Shown here piece by piece: positions 57,800 to 64,000 of a DNA stretch of 64,000 nucleotides. The DNA lies in contig CAVVPK010000021.1 of NCBI GenBank assembly GCA_963750065.1, forward strand, positions 45,596-109,595, in the 5' to 3' direction. This DNA comes from CAVSRC01 sp963750065. Its GTDB lineage: Bacteria > Pseudomonadota > Alphaproteobacteria > Rhizobiales > Kaistiaceae. Both the position numbers and the translations under genes were made by a program. Within the stretch, counting starts at the first letter, position 1. Each line of letters begins with the position of its first letter. The notes below the pieces were generated by a model that was given only the letters and a program-made list of their open reading frames with translations, had not been told where the DNA came from and ran no database searches.

Positions 57800-59233
57800 T
57801 CATGCGTCCAGTACCCATGTGTCCTTGGTGCCGCCGCCCTGGCTCGAATTGACCACCAGCGAGCCCTGCTTGAGGGCGACGCGGGTGAGCCCGCCGGGCA
57901 CGATGCGGATGCGATCGGCGCCGGACAGCACGAAGGGGCGCAGATCGACGTGGCGCGGCGCGATGCCGGACTGCACGAAGGTCGGCGAGGTCGACAGCGC
58001 CAGCGTCGGCTGGGCGATGAAGTTGTCGGGGTCGGCCTTCACCTTCTCGGCGAAGGCGGCCACCGTTGCCTTGTCGGAGGCCGGTCCGACCAGCATGCCG
58101 TAGCCGCCGGAGCCGGCGACCTCCTTGACCACCAGTTCGGCCATGTGGTCGAGCACATAGGCCAGCGCCTCGGGCTCGCGGCAGCGCCAGGTCGGCACGT
58201 TTTTCAGGATCTGCTCTTCGCCGAGATAGAAGCGGACGATTTCCGGCATGTAGGAATAGACCGCCTTGTCGTCGGCGACGCCGGTGCCGACAGCATTGGC
58301 GAGCGTGATGTTGCCCGAGCGATAGGCATTCATGATCCCGGGAACGCCGAGGGCGGAATCGGGGCGGAAGGTGAGGGGGTCGAGGAAATCGTCGTCGAGC
58401 CGGCGATAGATCACGTCGACACGCTTCGGCCCCTCGGTGGTGCGCATGTAGATGACGTCGTCGCGCACCAGCAGGTCGCGGCCCTCGACCAGCTCGATGC
58501 CGAGCTTGTCGGCAAGGAAGGAGTGCTCGTAATAGGCACTGTTGAACGGCCCGGGGGTGAGCAGGGCGACCGTCGGCTCCTCCGGCGCGGAATGGGGCGC
58601 CACCGATTTCAGCGTCGCCAGCAGCTCTTCCGGATAGTTCTCGACCGGCGCGATGCGGTTGAAGGCGAACAGGTCGGGGAACAGCCGCATCATCACTTCG
58701 CGGTTCTCGAGCATGTAGGAGACGCCCGAGGGCGTGCGGGCATTGTCCTCCAGAACGTAGAAGTCGGCGTCGTCGACGCGCACGACATCGATGCCGGCGA
58801 TCTGCACATAGATGCCGTGGGGCAGCTTCACGCCGGCCATCTCGGGCCGGAAATAGGGGTTGCAGTAGATCAGTTCGGGCGGGATCAGCCCGGCCTTGAG
58901 GATCGCGCCCTCGCCATAGATGTCGGCGAGGAACAGGTTGAGCGCGTGCACGCGCTGTTCGAGGCCGCGCGACAGGCGGTCCCATTCCGGCTTGGTCAGG
59001 ACCCGCGGGATGATGTCGAATGGGATGATGCGCTCTTCCGCCTCGGCCTCGCCGTAGACCGAGAAGGTGATGCCGATACGCCGGAAGAGGAGCTCCGCTT
59101 CGGCCCGGCGGTGGGCGAGCACGTCAGGCGGCGTCGATTCGAGCCAGCGCTGGAGGAACTCATAGCCGCGACGGCATTCGCCGTCGCGCACGAACATCTC
59201 GTTGAAGGCTGCCGCCATTCGGTGTTCCGTCAT
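57800..59233 (-). CDS. Circularly permuted type 2 ATP-grasp protein
   Basis: A 477-residue ATP-grasp (DUF404/DUF407). ATP-grasp features are VYVQIAGIDVVRVDDADFYVLEDNARTPSGVSYMLENR, PGPFNSAYYEHSFLADKLG, KEVAGSGGYGMLVGPAS for the phosphate loop and RHVDLRPFVLSG for metal-binding. This family is expected to join an acid and an amine using ATP, so to make amides or peptides. It is the first gene of the four-gene unit, and its start at 59233 leaves 87 bases to the next gene. Confidence 0.93.
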   Translation of the reverse strand: MTEHRMAAAFNEMFVRDGECRRGYEFLQRWLESTPPDVLAHRRAEAELLFRRIGITFSVYGEAEAEERIIPFDIIPRVLTKPEWDRLSRGLEQRVHALNLFLADIYGEGAILKAGLIPPELIYCNPYFRPEMAGVKLPHGIYVQIAGIDVVRVDDADFYVLEDNARTPSGVSYMLENREVMMRLFPDLFAFNRIAPVENYPEELLATLKSVAPHSAPEEPTVALLTPGPFNSAYYEHSFLADKLGIELVEGRDLLVRDDVIYMRTTEGPKRVDVIYRRLDDDFLDPLTFRPDSALGVPGIMNAYRSGNITLANAVGTGVADDKAVYSYMPEIVRFYLGEEQILKNVPTWRCREPEALAYVLDHMAELVVKEVAGSGGYGMLVGPASDKATVAAFAEKVKADPDNFIAQPTLALSTSPTFVQSGIAPRHVDLRPFVLSGADRIRIVPGGLTRVALKQGSLVVNSSQGGGTKDTWVLDA

Positions 59234-59320
59234 GCATTCAGGCCCAGGACATCCCTGCCGGGACTATCCTAAACCGTCTTGCAAGAAGAACGCCAATCCT
59301 GGACTGGATGCGGGGAGAAA

Positions 59321-60157
59321 TCAGGCGATAGCGCTCTCGCCCTCGTCCTCGCCGAGATCGTCGGTTTCGCCTTCGAAGAACGGCTCGATCGCGGCCGGCT
59401 CGCTGACGTCGACCGAGTTGATGAGCTCGAGGCGGCCGTCGAAATGCTCGGCGATGGCCGTGCAGCTCTCCACCCAGTCGCCGCAGTTGACGTAGACGAT
59501 GCCGAAGTCCTCGTGCAGGGCGGCGCGATGGATGTGGCCGCAGACGACGCCGTCGACGTCGTGCTCGCGGGCGGCACTGGCCACCGTTTCCTCGTAGTGG
59601 CCGATGAAATTGACGGCGCTCTTGACGCGCATCTTCGCCCAGTTGGAGAACGACCAGTAGGGCAGGCCGAGCGAGCGGCCGATGCGGTTGAGAACGATGT
59701 TGATGCCAAGCGCGGCGACATAAGCGTTGTCGCCGAGGAAGGCCAGCCAGCGCGCCTTGCTCTGCACGGGATCGAAGACGTCGCCGTGCAGAATGAGATA
59801 CTTCTTGCCGTCGGCGGCCTCGTGGATCACCTCGTCGGCGAATTCGAGATCGCCCGAGGATTCGCCGCCGCAATAGGCGCGGGCGAATTCGTCGTGGTTG
59901 CCGGGAACATAGACCAGGCGGGTGCCGCGGCGCGCCTTGTTCATCAGGCAGCGCAGCACGTCATTGTGCGAATCCGGCCAATACCAGCGCGCCTGCAGGC
60001 GCCAGCCGTCGATGATGTCGCCGACCAGATAGATCGTCTCGGCATCGTGGCTCTGCAGGAAGTTGAGCAGCGGACGCACTTGGCAGCCACGGGTGCCGAG
60101 GTGGAAATCCGACAGGAACAGCGTCCGAAACCGCTCTGGCGCCGCGATCGCAGTCAT
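59321..60157 (-). CDS. UDP-2,3-diacylglucosamine diphosphatase-like metallophosphoesterase
   Basis: A 278-residue calcineurin-fold phosphoesterase. The five metal motifs are visible: SDFHLG, LVGDIIDG, PGNHD, LHGDVFD and CGHIHRA. The arrangement, with WYWPDSHNDVLRCL and ARRGTRLVYVPGNHDEFAR, fits the LpxH-like COG2908 group of alphaproteobacteria, in which the LpxH step of lipid A synthesis is often done by other enzymes (LpxI), so the substrate is open. It precedes nothing with tight spacing; the HpnI-like gene ends 13 bases upstream. Confidence 0.85.
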   Translation of the reverse strand: MTAIAAPERFRTLFLSDFHLGTRGCQVRPLLNFLQSHDAETIYLVGDIIDGWRLQARWYWPDSHNDVLRCLMNKARRGTRLVYVPGNHDEFARAYCGGESSGDLEFADEVIHEAADGKKYLILHGDVFDPVQSKARWLAFLGDNAYVAALGINIVLNRIGRSLGLPYWSFSNWAKMRVKSAVNFIGHYEETVASAAREHDVDGVVCGHIHRAALHEDFGIVYVNCGDWVESCTAIAEHFDGRLELINSVDVSEPAAIEPFFEGETDDLGEDEGESAIA

Positions 60158-60170
60158 TTACGCATCTCCA

Positions 60171-61409
60171 TTAACCGCCCGGCGGCGCGCCATTGCCCCG
60201 CTCCATATTCGCCAGTCTGCGCCTGCCGGTCGCAAACGCCACCGCCGAACGTACCACGCGAGAGGTGGTCCAACGCTCGACAAGCCGTCGCAGCGGCGTC
60301 GCCTCGTCCTTGATGTCCATCGCGTTGCCGCGCCAGACGAACTTGTTCCCCGTCCACCCGACGATCCACAGCGGGAACAGCAGCAGATCGCGCACGATCA
60401 TCAGGCCCAGGATTCGCAGCGACACCGGCCAGTCGTAGCGCCGGGCAAGCAGCGCCTCGGCGCCGTACCATGCAACCGCCAGGCCAACGAACCAGCCGAG
60501 CGGCAGCGCCCCCATGGCGACCAGAACCGCCGCACCGACGAGCGGGAAGAAGCCACCGGCGACGGCTTCCGGCGTATAGACCAGGGGGAAGGACGAGCGG
60601 CGCAGCCGCGCCCAGCGCATCTGCCGGCGCCAGACGTCGCCGACGGCACGCCGGCCCAGCGGCTGCGGGAAGGGATTGATGACCAGACGCACCTTGCGGC
60701 CGGCGGCGCGGATGAGCTTGGTCGAGGCGGCGTCTTCTGCCGGCTCGGCGGCAAGCGCCTCGATGCTGCCGCCGTCTTCCAGGTAGTCGCGCCGCCAGAA
60801 CATGGTCTTGCCCTGCGCGTAGGCGGTGCCGAGCGCATCGGCGATGAGCTGCCAGCGCGCCTGATAGGTGTTGAGGAAGGCGCATTCGAGGTCGGCGCCG
60901 AGCCCTTCGGGCCGGGTGCCGACCGGCGGCGAGCAGACCAGCCCGGTATCCGGCTGCCAGCGCTCCAGCACCCGGTCGAGATAGTCCGGTGGCATCAGCA
61001 CGTTCGAGTCGGTCATGACAATCCAGTCATGCGCGGCGGCGTGCCAGCCCTTGACCAGATTGTTGAGCTTCGGATTGACGCTGATGCGGTCGTCGCCGAC
61101 CAGCAGCCGGGTCGACGTCTGCGGGTGCTGGTCCATCAGGCGGCGGATCAGCGGAATCACGGGATCGCGCTGCTCGGCCACGCAAAACACGATCTCGTAA
61201 TCCGAGTAATCGAGGCTGAAGGCCGAGGTCAGCGTCTCCTCGACATAGTTCTCAATGCCGCAGGCCGGCCGCAGGATGGTGACCGGCGGGCGCCCGTGCG
61301 GTGCGCTCTTGGTGGCGCCACGGGAACGGGCGACAAGCACCGCAATGCCACCGAAATGGACCAGTGCGGCAACTCCCACGGCGGCGAAAATCAAGACCTG
61401 GAGAATCAT
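60171..61409 (-). CDS. Ceramide glucosyltransferase/HpnI-like glycosyltransferase
   Basis: A 412-residue GT2/GT21-type membrane glycosyltransferase. One N-terminal helix (ILQVLIFAAVGVAALVHFG), a catalytic domain with RPPVTILRPACGIENY, the Asp motif MTDSNVLMPPDYLDRVL and RRQMRWARLRRSSF (QxxRW), then further C-terminal helices (FFPLVGAAVLVAMGALPLGWFV). Such enzymes transfer a sugar to a ceramide or hopanoid (HpnI). Start at ATG 61409; a TTG 18 bases earlier is less likely. It is upstream of the LpxH-like gene with a 13-base gap, so both may act in outer-membrane lipid synthesis. Confidence 0.88.
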   Translation of the reverse strand: MILQVLIFAAVGVAALVHFGGIAVLVARSRGATKSAPHGRPPVTILRPACGIENYVEETLTSAFSLDYSDYEIVFCVAEQRDPVIPLIRRLMDQHPQTSTRLLVGDDRISVNPKLNNLVKGWHAAAHDWIVMTDSNVLMPPDYLDRVLERWQPDTGLVCSPPVGTRPEGLGADLECAFLNTYQARWQLIADALGTAYAQGKTMFWRRDYLEDGGSIEALAAEPAEDAASTKLIRAAGRKVRLVINPFPQPLGRRAVGDVWRRQMRWARLRRSSFPLVYTPEAVAGGFFPLVGAAVLVAMGALPLGWFVGLAVAWYGAEALLARRYDWPVSLRILGLMIVRDLLLFPLWIVGWTGNKFVWRGNAMDIKDEATPLRRLVERWTTSRVVRSAVAFATGRRRLANMERGNGAPPGG

Positions 61410-61775
61410 TGCGGCGGACAGTGCCAATGTAGTGTGACGCCGGAATCAACCAATTATGACACCCCCGTCACGGTAATAGCTACAGCCCCTGTGGGCCAGC
61501 ATTTTCGCCGAAATCCGGGAGTTACATATGGCCGCGGCGCAAGCGCGTTGAAGATATAGGGAGCGCCGGCCGGTTTCGCCCCCAATAGTGGTGCAATTCA
61601 TGAACAGGACGCCTGTCGTATGGCGGGCACCACCGGCCCCGGCATGATTGCCCGAGCCGTCGCCGCTTGCCCCGAGTGGGTACCCAAAGCACGCCCGGCG
61701 GGCAAGCCCGTTCTGGTCGAATATCCGTGGTGGCCGGCAGCGATGCGCCCGGCGGTGGGCTGGGACATCGGTTTC
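61410..61775. other. 366-base gene-free region between the SDR and HpnI-like genes
   Basis: No gene, hairpin terminator or repeat stands out. It should hold the promoter of the HpnI-like gene. The AT-richer 61440-61530 part is the most likely place, but I see no good -35/-10 pair in it. Short open frames here have no ribosome-binding site or recognisable sequence. Confidence 0.4.
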
Positions 61776-62558
61776 TCAGCCGCCGTGCGCGAAGCCGGGA
61801 TAATCGGTCATGCCGCCGTCGACGTAGACGGTGGTGGCCGTCATGTAGCTGGCGACGTCTGAGGCAAGCACCACCGCCATGTTGGCGACATCCTCCGGCT
61901 GGCCGATGCGGCCCATGGGAATTTTGGTGAGCAGGTCCTTCAGCCCCTTGGGGTCCTGCCAGACCTCGGCATTGATGCGGGTGGCGACGGCACCCGGCGC
62001 GATGCACAGCACGCGCACGCCATACGGCGCGGCTTCCTGGGCGAGCGTGTTGGCCATCATGATCAGTCCGGATTTCGACGCCGCATAGGCGCTGTAGCCG
62101 CTCCAGGCGATGATCTGGTGAACGCTGGAGGTGTTGAGGATGACGCCCGATTTCTGCACCACCATGCGCTTCAGCGCCTCGCGGGCACAGAGGAACGCGC
62201 CGGTGAGATTGATGTCGAGCACTTGTTTCCAGTGGTCGACATCGGCCTCCCAGGCAACCGCTCGCGGGCCGTCGATGCCGGCATTGTTGACCAGCACGTC
62301 GATGCCGCCCCAGGTCTTGTCGATGGTGGCGAACATCTCGGCGACGGCGGCCGCATCGCTGACATCGGCCTTGACGGCGATGGCCTCGCCGCCGGCCTTG
62401 GTCAGCGCCGCGACCAGCGCCTCGGCTTCCTCCGGGTGGGTGACGTAGTTGACGGCGACTTTGGCGCCGGCCGCGCCGAAGGCGCGCACCATGCCGGCTC
62501 CGAGGCCGGAATTGCCGCCGGTCACCAGTACGCGCTTATTTGTAAGGTTGATCTGCAT
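61776..62558 (-). CDS. SDR family oxidoreductase
   Basis: A 260-residue classical short-chain dehydrogenase. Cofactor site VLVTGGNSGLGAGMV, then NNAG in DVLVNNAGIDG, the catalytic Ser/Tyr/Lys in LNTSSVHQIIAW and YSAYAASKSGLI, and IAPGAVATRIN. It ends YVDGGMTDYPG. Glucose 1-dehydrogenase-like or a 3-oxoacyl reductase; sequence does not decide. Start at 62558 (MQINLTNKR). It diverges from the marR gene, so it is a plausible target of the regulator. Confidence 0.93.
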   Translation of the reverse strand: MQINLTNKRVLVTGGNSGLGAGMVRAFGAAGAKVAVNYVTHPEEAEALVAALTKAGGEAIAVKADVSDAAAVAEMFATIDKTWGGIDVLVNNAGIDGPRAVAWEADVDHWKQVLDINLTGAFLCAREALKRMVVQKSGVILNTSSVHQIIAWSGYSAYAASKSGLIMMANTLAQEAAPYGVRVLCIAPGAVATRINAEVWQDPKGLKDLLTKIPMGRIGQPEDVANMAVVLASDVASYMTATTVYVDGGMTDYPGFAHGG

Positions 62559-62702
62559 GCAGCCACATATAGGGCGAAACGGAGGATAACCAGACCCGGC
62601 GCGACCGATGTCGCCCGCTATGCACAAGCCCAGCCGCGCAACCTCTCGGAAGACATGCACACCCATCGCGTAGCCGCATTGGGGAGCGAACCGCTTAGCC
62701 GA

Positions 62703-62738
62703 TATATGAAGGTAAACTTGACAGTCTAGCTTCATATA
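62703..62738. promoter_or_regulatory. Perfect 9-bp palindrome upstream of marR, probable operator
   Basis: TATATGAAG (62703-62711) and CTTCATATA (62730-62738) with an 18-base spacer. The palindrome overlaps the promoter of marR; the right half lies between -35 and -10. MarR proteins bind palindromes of this kind and often block their own promoter. Confidence 0.7.
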
Positions 62739-62746
62739 ACTATATT
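62718..62746 (+). promoter_or_regulatory. Sigma70-type promoter of marR: TTGACA-N17-TATATT
   Basis: TTGACA at 62718-62723 and TATATT at 62741-62746 with 17 bases between: near-perfect sigma70/RpoD boxes in a GC-rich genome. Transcription would start about seven bases after, at or next to the marR ATG (62753), so the message may have no leader. Confidence 0.75.
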
Positions 62747-62752
62747 CGCGCC

Positions 62753-63205
62753 ATGGAAAAACAGACAGGCTCGCTGCCGCGCGCGCGCATCAGTGCCGTG
62801 GCAGCAGACATGAGAGCGTATGTCGCGCAGTTGAAGCGACGCCTACGCGAGCAGGCGGACACTGGCGATCTGACGCCGAGCCAGACGGCCGTCCTCCTGC
62901 GGCTCGAAAAGGATGGACCAACGACCATCTCCGCCCTTTCGCGGGCGGAGGGCGTACGCTCCCAATCGATGGGCGCCACGGTCGCCGCGCTGGAGGCGAG
63001 GGGATTTGTCAGTGGCGCGCCCGACCCCGACGACAGGCGACAGACGATCATTTCAATGACGGAATCCTGCCGCCGGTGGGCCGCGGAAGGACGCGCTGCT
63101 CGCAATGACTGGCTGTGCAGGATGATCGAAGCGCGCCTCACTGCCAGCGAACAACAGGAACTCGAGCGGGCGGTCCATCTGCTCAAGCGTCTCGTCGATC
63201 CCTGA
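62753..63205 (+). CDS. MarR family transcriptional regulator
   Basis: A 150-residue winged-helix regulator. The dimer helix MRAYVAQLKRRLREQ, the recognition helix ISALSRAEGVRSQSMGATVAALEARG and wing PDPDDRRQTIISMT are standard. There is no ribosome-binding site before the ATG at 62753, consistent with a leaderless message; the ATG at 62810 is an alternative but also has none. It probably controls itself and the divergent SDR gene. The isochorismatase-like gene lies 87 bases downstream. Confidence 0.93.
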   Translation: MEKQTGSLPRARISAVAADMRAYVAQLKRRLREQADTGDLTPSQTAVLLRLEKDGPTTISALSRAEGVRSQSMGATVAALEARGFVSGAPDPDDRRQTIISMTESCRRWAAEGRAARNDWLCRMIEARLTASEQQELERAVHLLKRLVDP

Positions 63206-63292
63206 CGCCCTCGACCGAGGCTCCGGACATTCTTCCTTCCGTCCGGCGGCGTTGCCGGGTTGTTTTCACGCGCATCATGAAAGGTCGCTCCC

Positions 63293-63859
63293 ATGGCACT
63301 GACGACACTCGATCCGAAGACCGCGCTAATTGTCGTCGATCTGCAGAAGGGCGTCGCGGCATTGCCGGCGATCCACCCGATCGCGGATGTCGTGGCGCGG
63401 TCTCGCGCGCTCGCCGAGGCCTGCCGTCGGCACGATCTGCCGGTGGTCATCGTGAATGTCGCTGGCGCGGCGCCGGGCCGTACCGAGCAACCCCGGCCGG
63501 GAGGGATGGCGTTGCCGCCCGACTTCGCCGAGATCCTGTCCGAGCTCGGCCAGCAGCCGGAGGATATTCGGGTCACCAAGCGGAGCTGGGGCGCCTTCGC
63601 CAACACCGGACTTGACGAGCGGCTCAGGTCGCTGGGCGTAACACAGGTCATCATCACCGGCGTGGCGACGGGCACCGGCGTCGAAGCCACGGCTCGCCAG
63701 GCCTATGAGGCCGGCTTCAACGTCACGCTTGCCACGGATGCCATGACCGACAGGCGGGCAGAGGCGCACGAATACACCATCGCCAAGGTGTTTCCGCGAC
63801 TGGGTGAGACCGGCACGACGGCTGAGGTTCTCGATCTTCTGGAAAAGACGAGGGGCTGA
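63293..63859 (+). CDS. Isochorismatase-like hydrolase lacking the usual nucleophile Cys
   Basis: A 188-residue protein of the cysteine hydrolase/isochorismatase superfamily. ALIVVDLQKGV has the catalytic Asp, VTKRSWGAFANTGLDERL the catalytic Lys region, but where cysteine hydrolases have Cys after the ...VITGVAT turn, this protein reads GVATGTGVEATARQAYE, with Gly. In true isochorismatases (PhzD, EntB) the position is also Gly, so a Cys-independent mechanism is possible. It lies downstream of marR and just before a membrane protein gene. Confidence 0.85.
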   Translation: MALTTLDPKTALIVVDLQKGVAALPAIHPIADVVARSRALAEACRRHDLPVVIVNVAGAAPGRTEQPRPGGMALPPDFAEILSELGQQPEDIRVTKRSWGAFANTGLDERLRSLGVTQVIITGVATGTGVEATARQAYEAGFNVTLATDAMTDRRAEAHEYTIAKVFPRLGETGTTAEVLDLLEKTRG

Positions 63860-63862
63860 CCC

Positions 63863-64000
63863 ATGGCGTGGCTCCACCTCGTCTCCTGGTTCTTCGGCGG
63901 CGCCTTTGCTGCCAACGCCGTTCCGCATTTCGTCAGCGGCGTGATGGGACGACCCTTCCCAAGTCCGTTTGCGAAACCGCCGGGCCGAGGGCTGTCCTCG
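63863..64000 (+). CDS. Hypothetical membrane protein, 3'-truncated by the window edge
   Basis: An open frame of 46 codons from the ATG at 63863, three bases after the previous stop, running off the window. It begins MAWLHLVSWFFGGAFAANAV, with one hydrophobic helix, then PHFVSGVMGRPFPSPFAKPPG. The short spacing suggests one transcript with the isochorismatase-like gene. The family cannot be named from the visible part. Confidence 0.7.
   Translation, partial: MAWLHLVSWFFGGAFAANAVPHFVSGVMGRPFPSPFAKPPGRGLSS

Overview
The window is GC-rich, densely coded chromosomal DNA from an alphaproteobacterium, most probably of the order Hyphomicrobiales (Rhizobiales). Pointers are the recA - alaS - icd neighbourhood, the purC/purS/purQ/purL - bolA - grxD run, the F1-ATPase zeta inhibitor gene (DUF1476), an LexA box of the form GAAC-N7-GAAC, and the Usg, DUF6867 and DUF2259 families. 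I see no rRNA, tRNA, CRISPR array, transposase or replication origin. No genus can be named from this.

Layout. 1-5.7 kb: end of a DUF3617 gene, a 505-base structured intergenic region, a pseudouridine catabolism operon (psuK, psuG and an unknown 94-residue gene), a LOG-family gene and a beta-CASP hydrolase. 5.7-12.5 kb: a small gene with a perfect LexA box, a short CDF transporter, recA, a VOC protein, alaS and a cyclic-nucleotide-gated K+ channel. 12.5-17.6 kb: a disturbed accessory stretch with frameshifted SH3 and MliC-type genes, an autotransporter barrel remnant, a 46-base exact repeat around a phosphodiesterase gene, an aldo/keto reductase and a frameshifted epimerase. 17.8-33.6 kb: housekeeping genes (icd, trmJ, murI, rpsD, grxD, bolA, purL, purQ, purS, purC, purB, rpe), with two exported proteins of unknown role among the pur genes. 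34.3-47.7 kb: two nearly complete branched-chain amino-acid-type (LIV) ABC transporters with three periplasmic binding proteins. 47.8-54.7 kb: an MFS transporter, an RraA-like protein, a family-4 uracil-DNA glycosylase, a sugar dehydrogenase-like protein, a split XdhC/MocA module and a membrane cyclic-nucleotide-binding protein. 54.9-61.4 kb: usg, then the minus-strand set Anbu peptidase / transglutaminase-like / alpha-E / ATP-grasp, followed by LpxH-like and HpnI-like envelope-lipid genes. 61.8-64 kb: an SDR gene diverging from a marR regulator with a visible promoter and palindrome, then an isochorismatase-like gene and a truncated membrane protein.

The best candidate for an incompletely described system is the Anbu - transglutaminase - alpha-E - ATP-grasp set (55178-59233), which looks like a small pathway that makes a peptide-like product and processes it. 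The family association is known from comparative genomics; the product is not.

Sequence quality matters here. Five genes carry single-base frameshifts. The two in housekeeping genes, icd and purC, are the same change: a GACTC/GAGTC (a GANTC site, the CcrM methylation target) reads as GAACTC/GAGTTC. I think these are base-calling errors at methylated sites and that both genes are intact in the cell.
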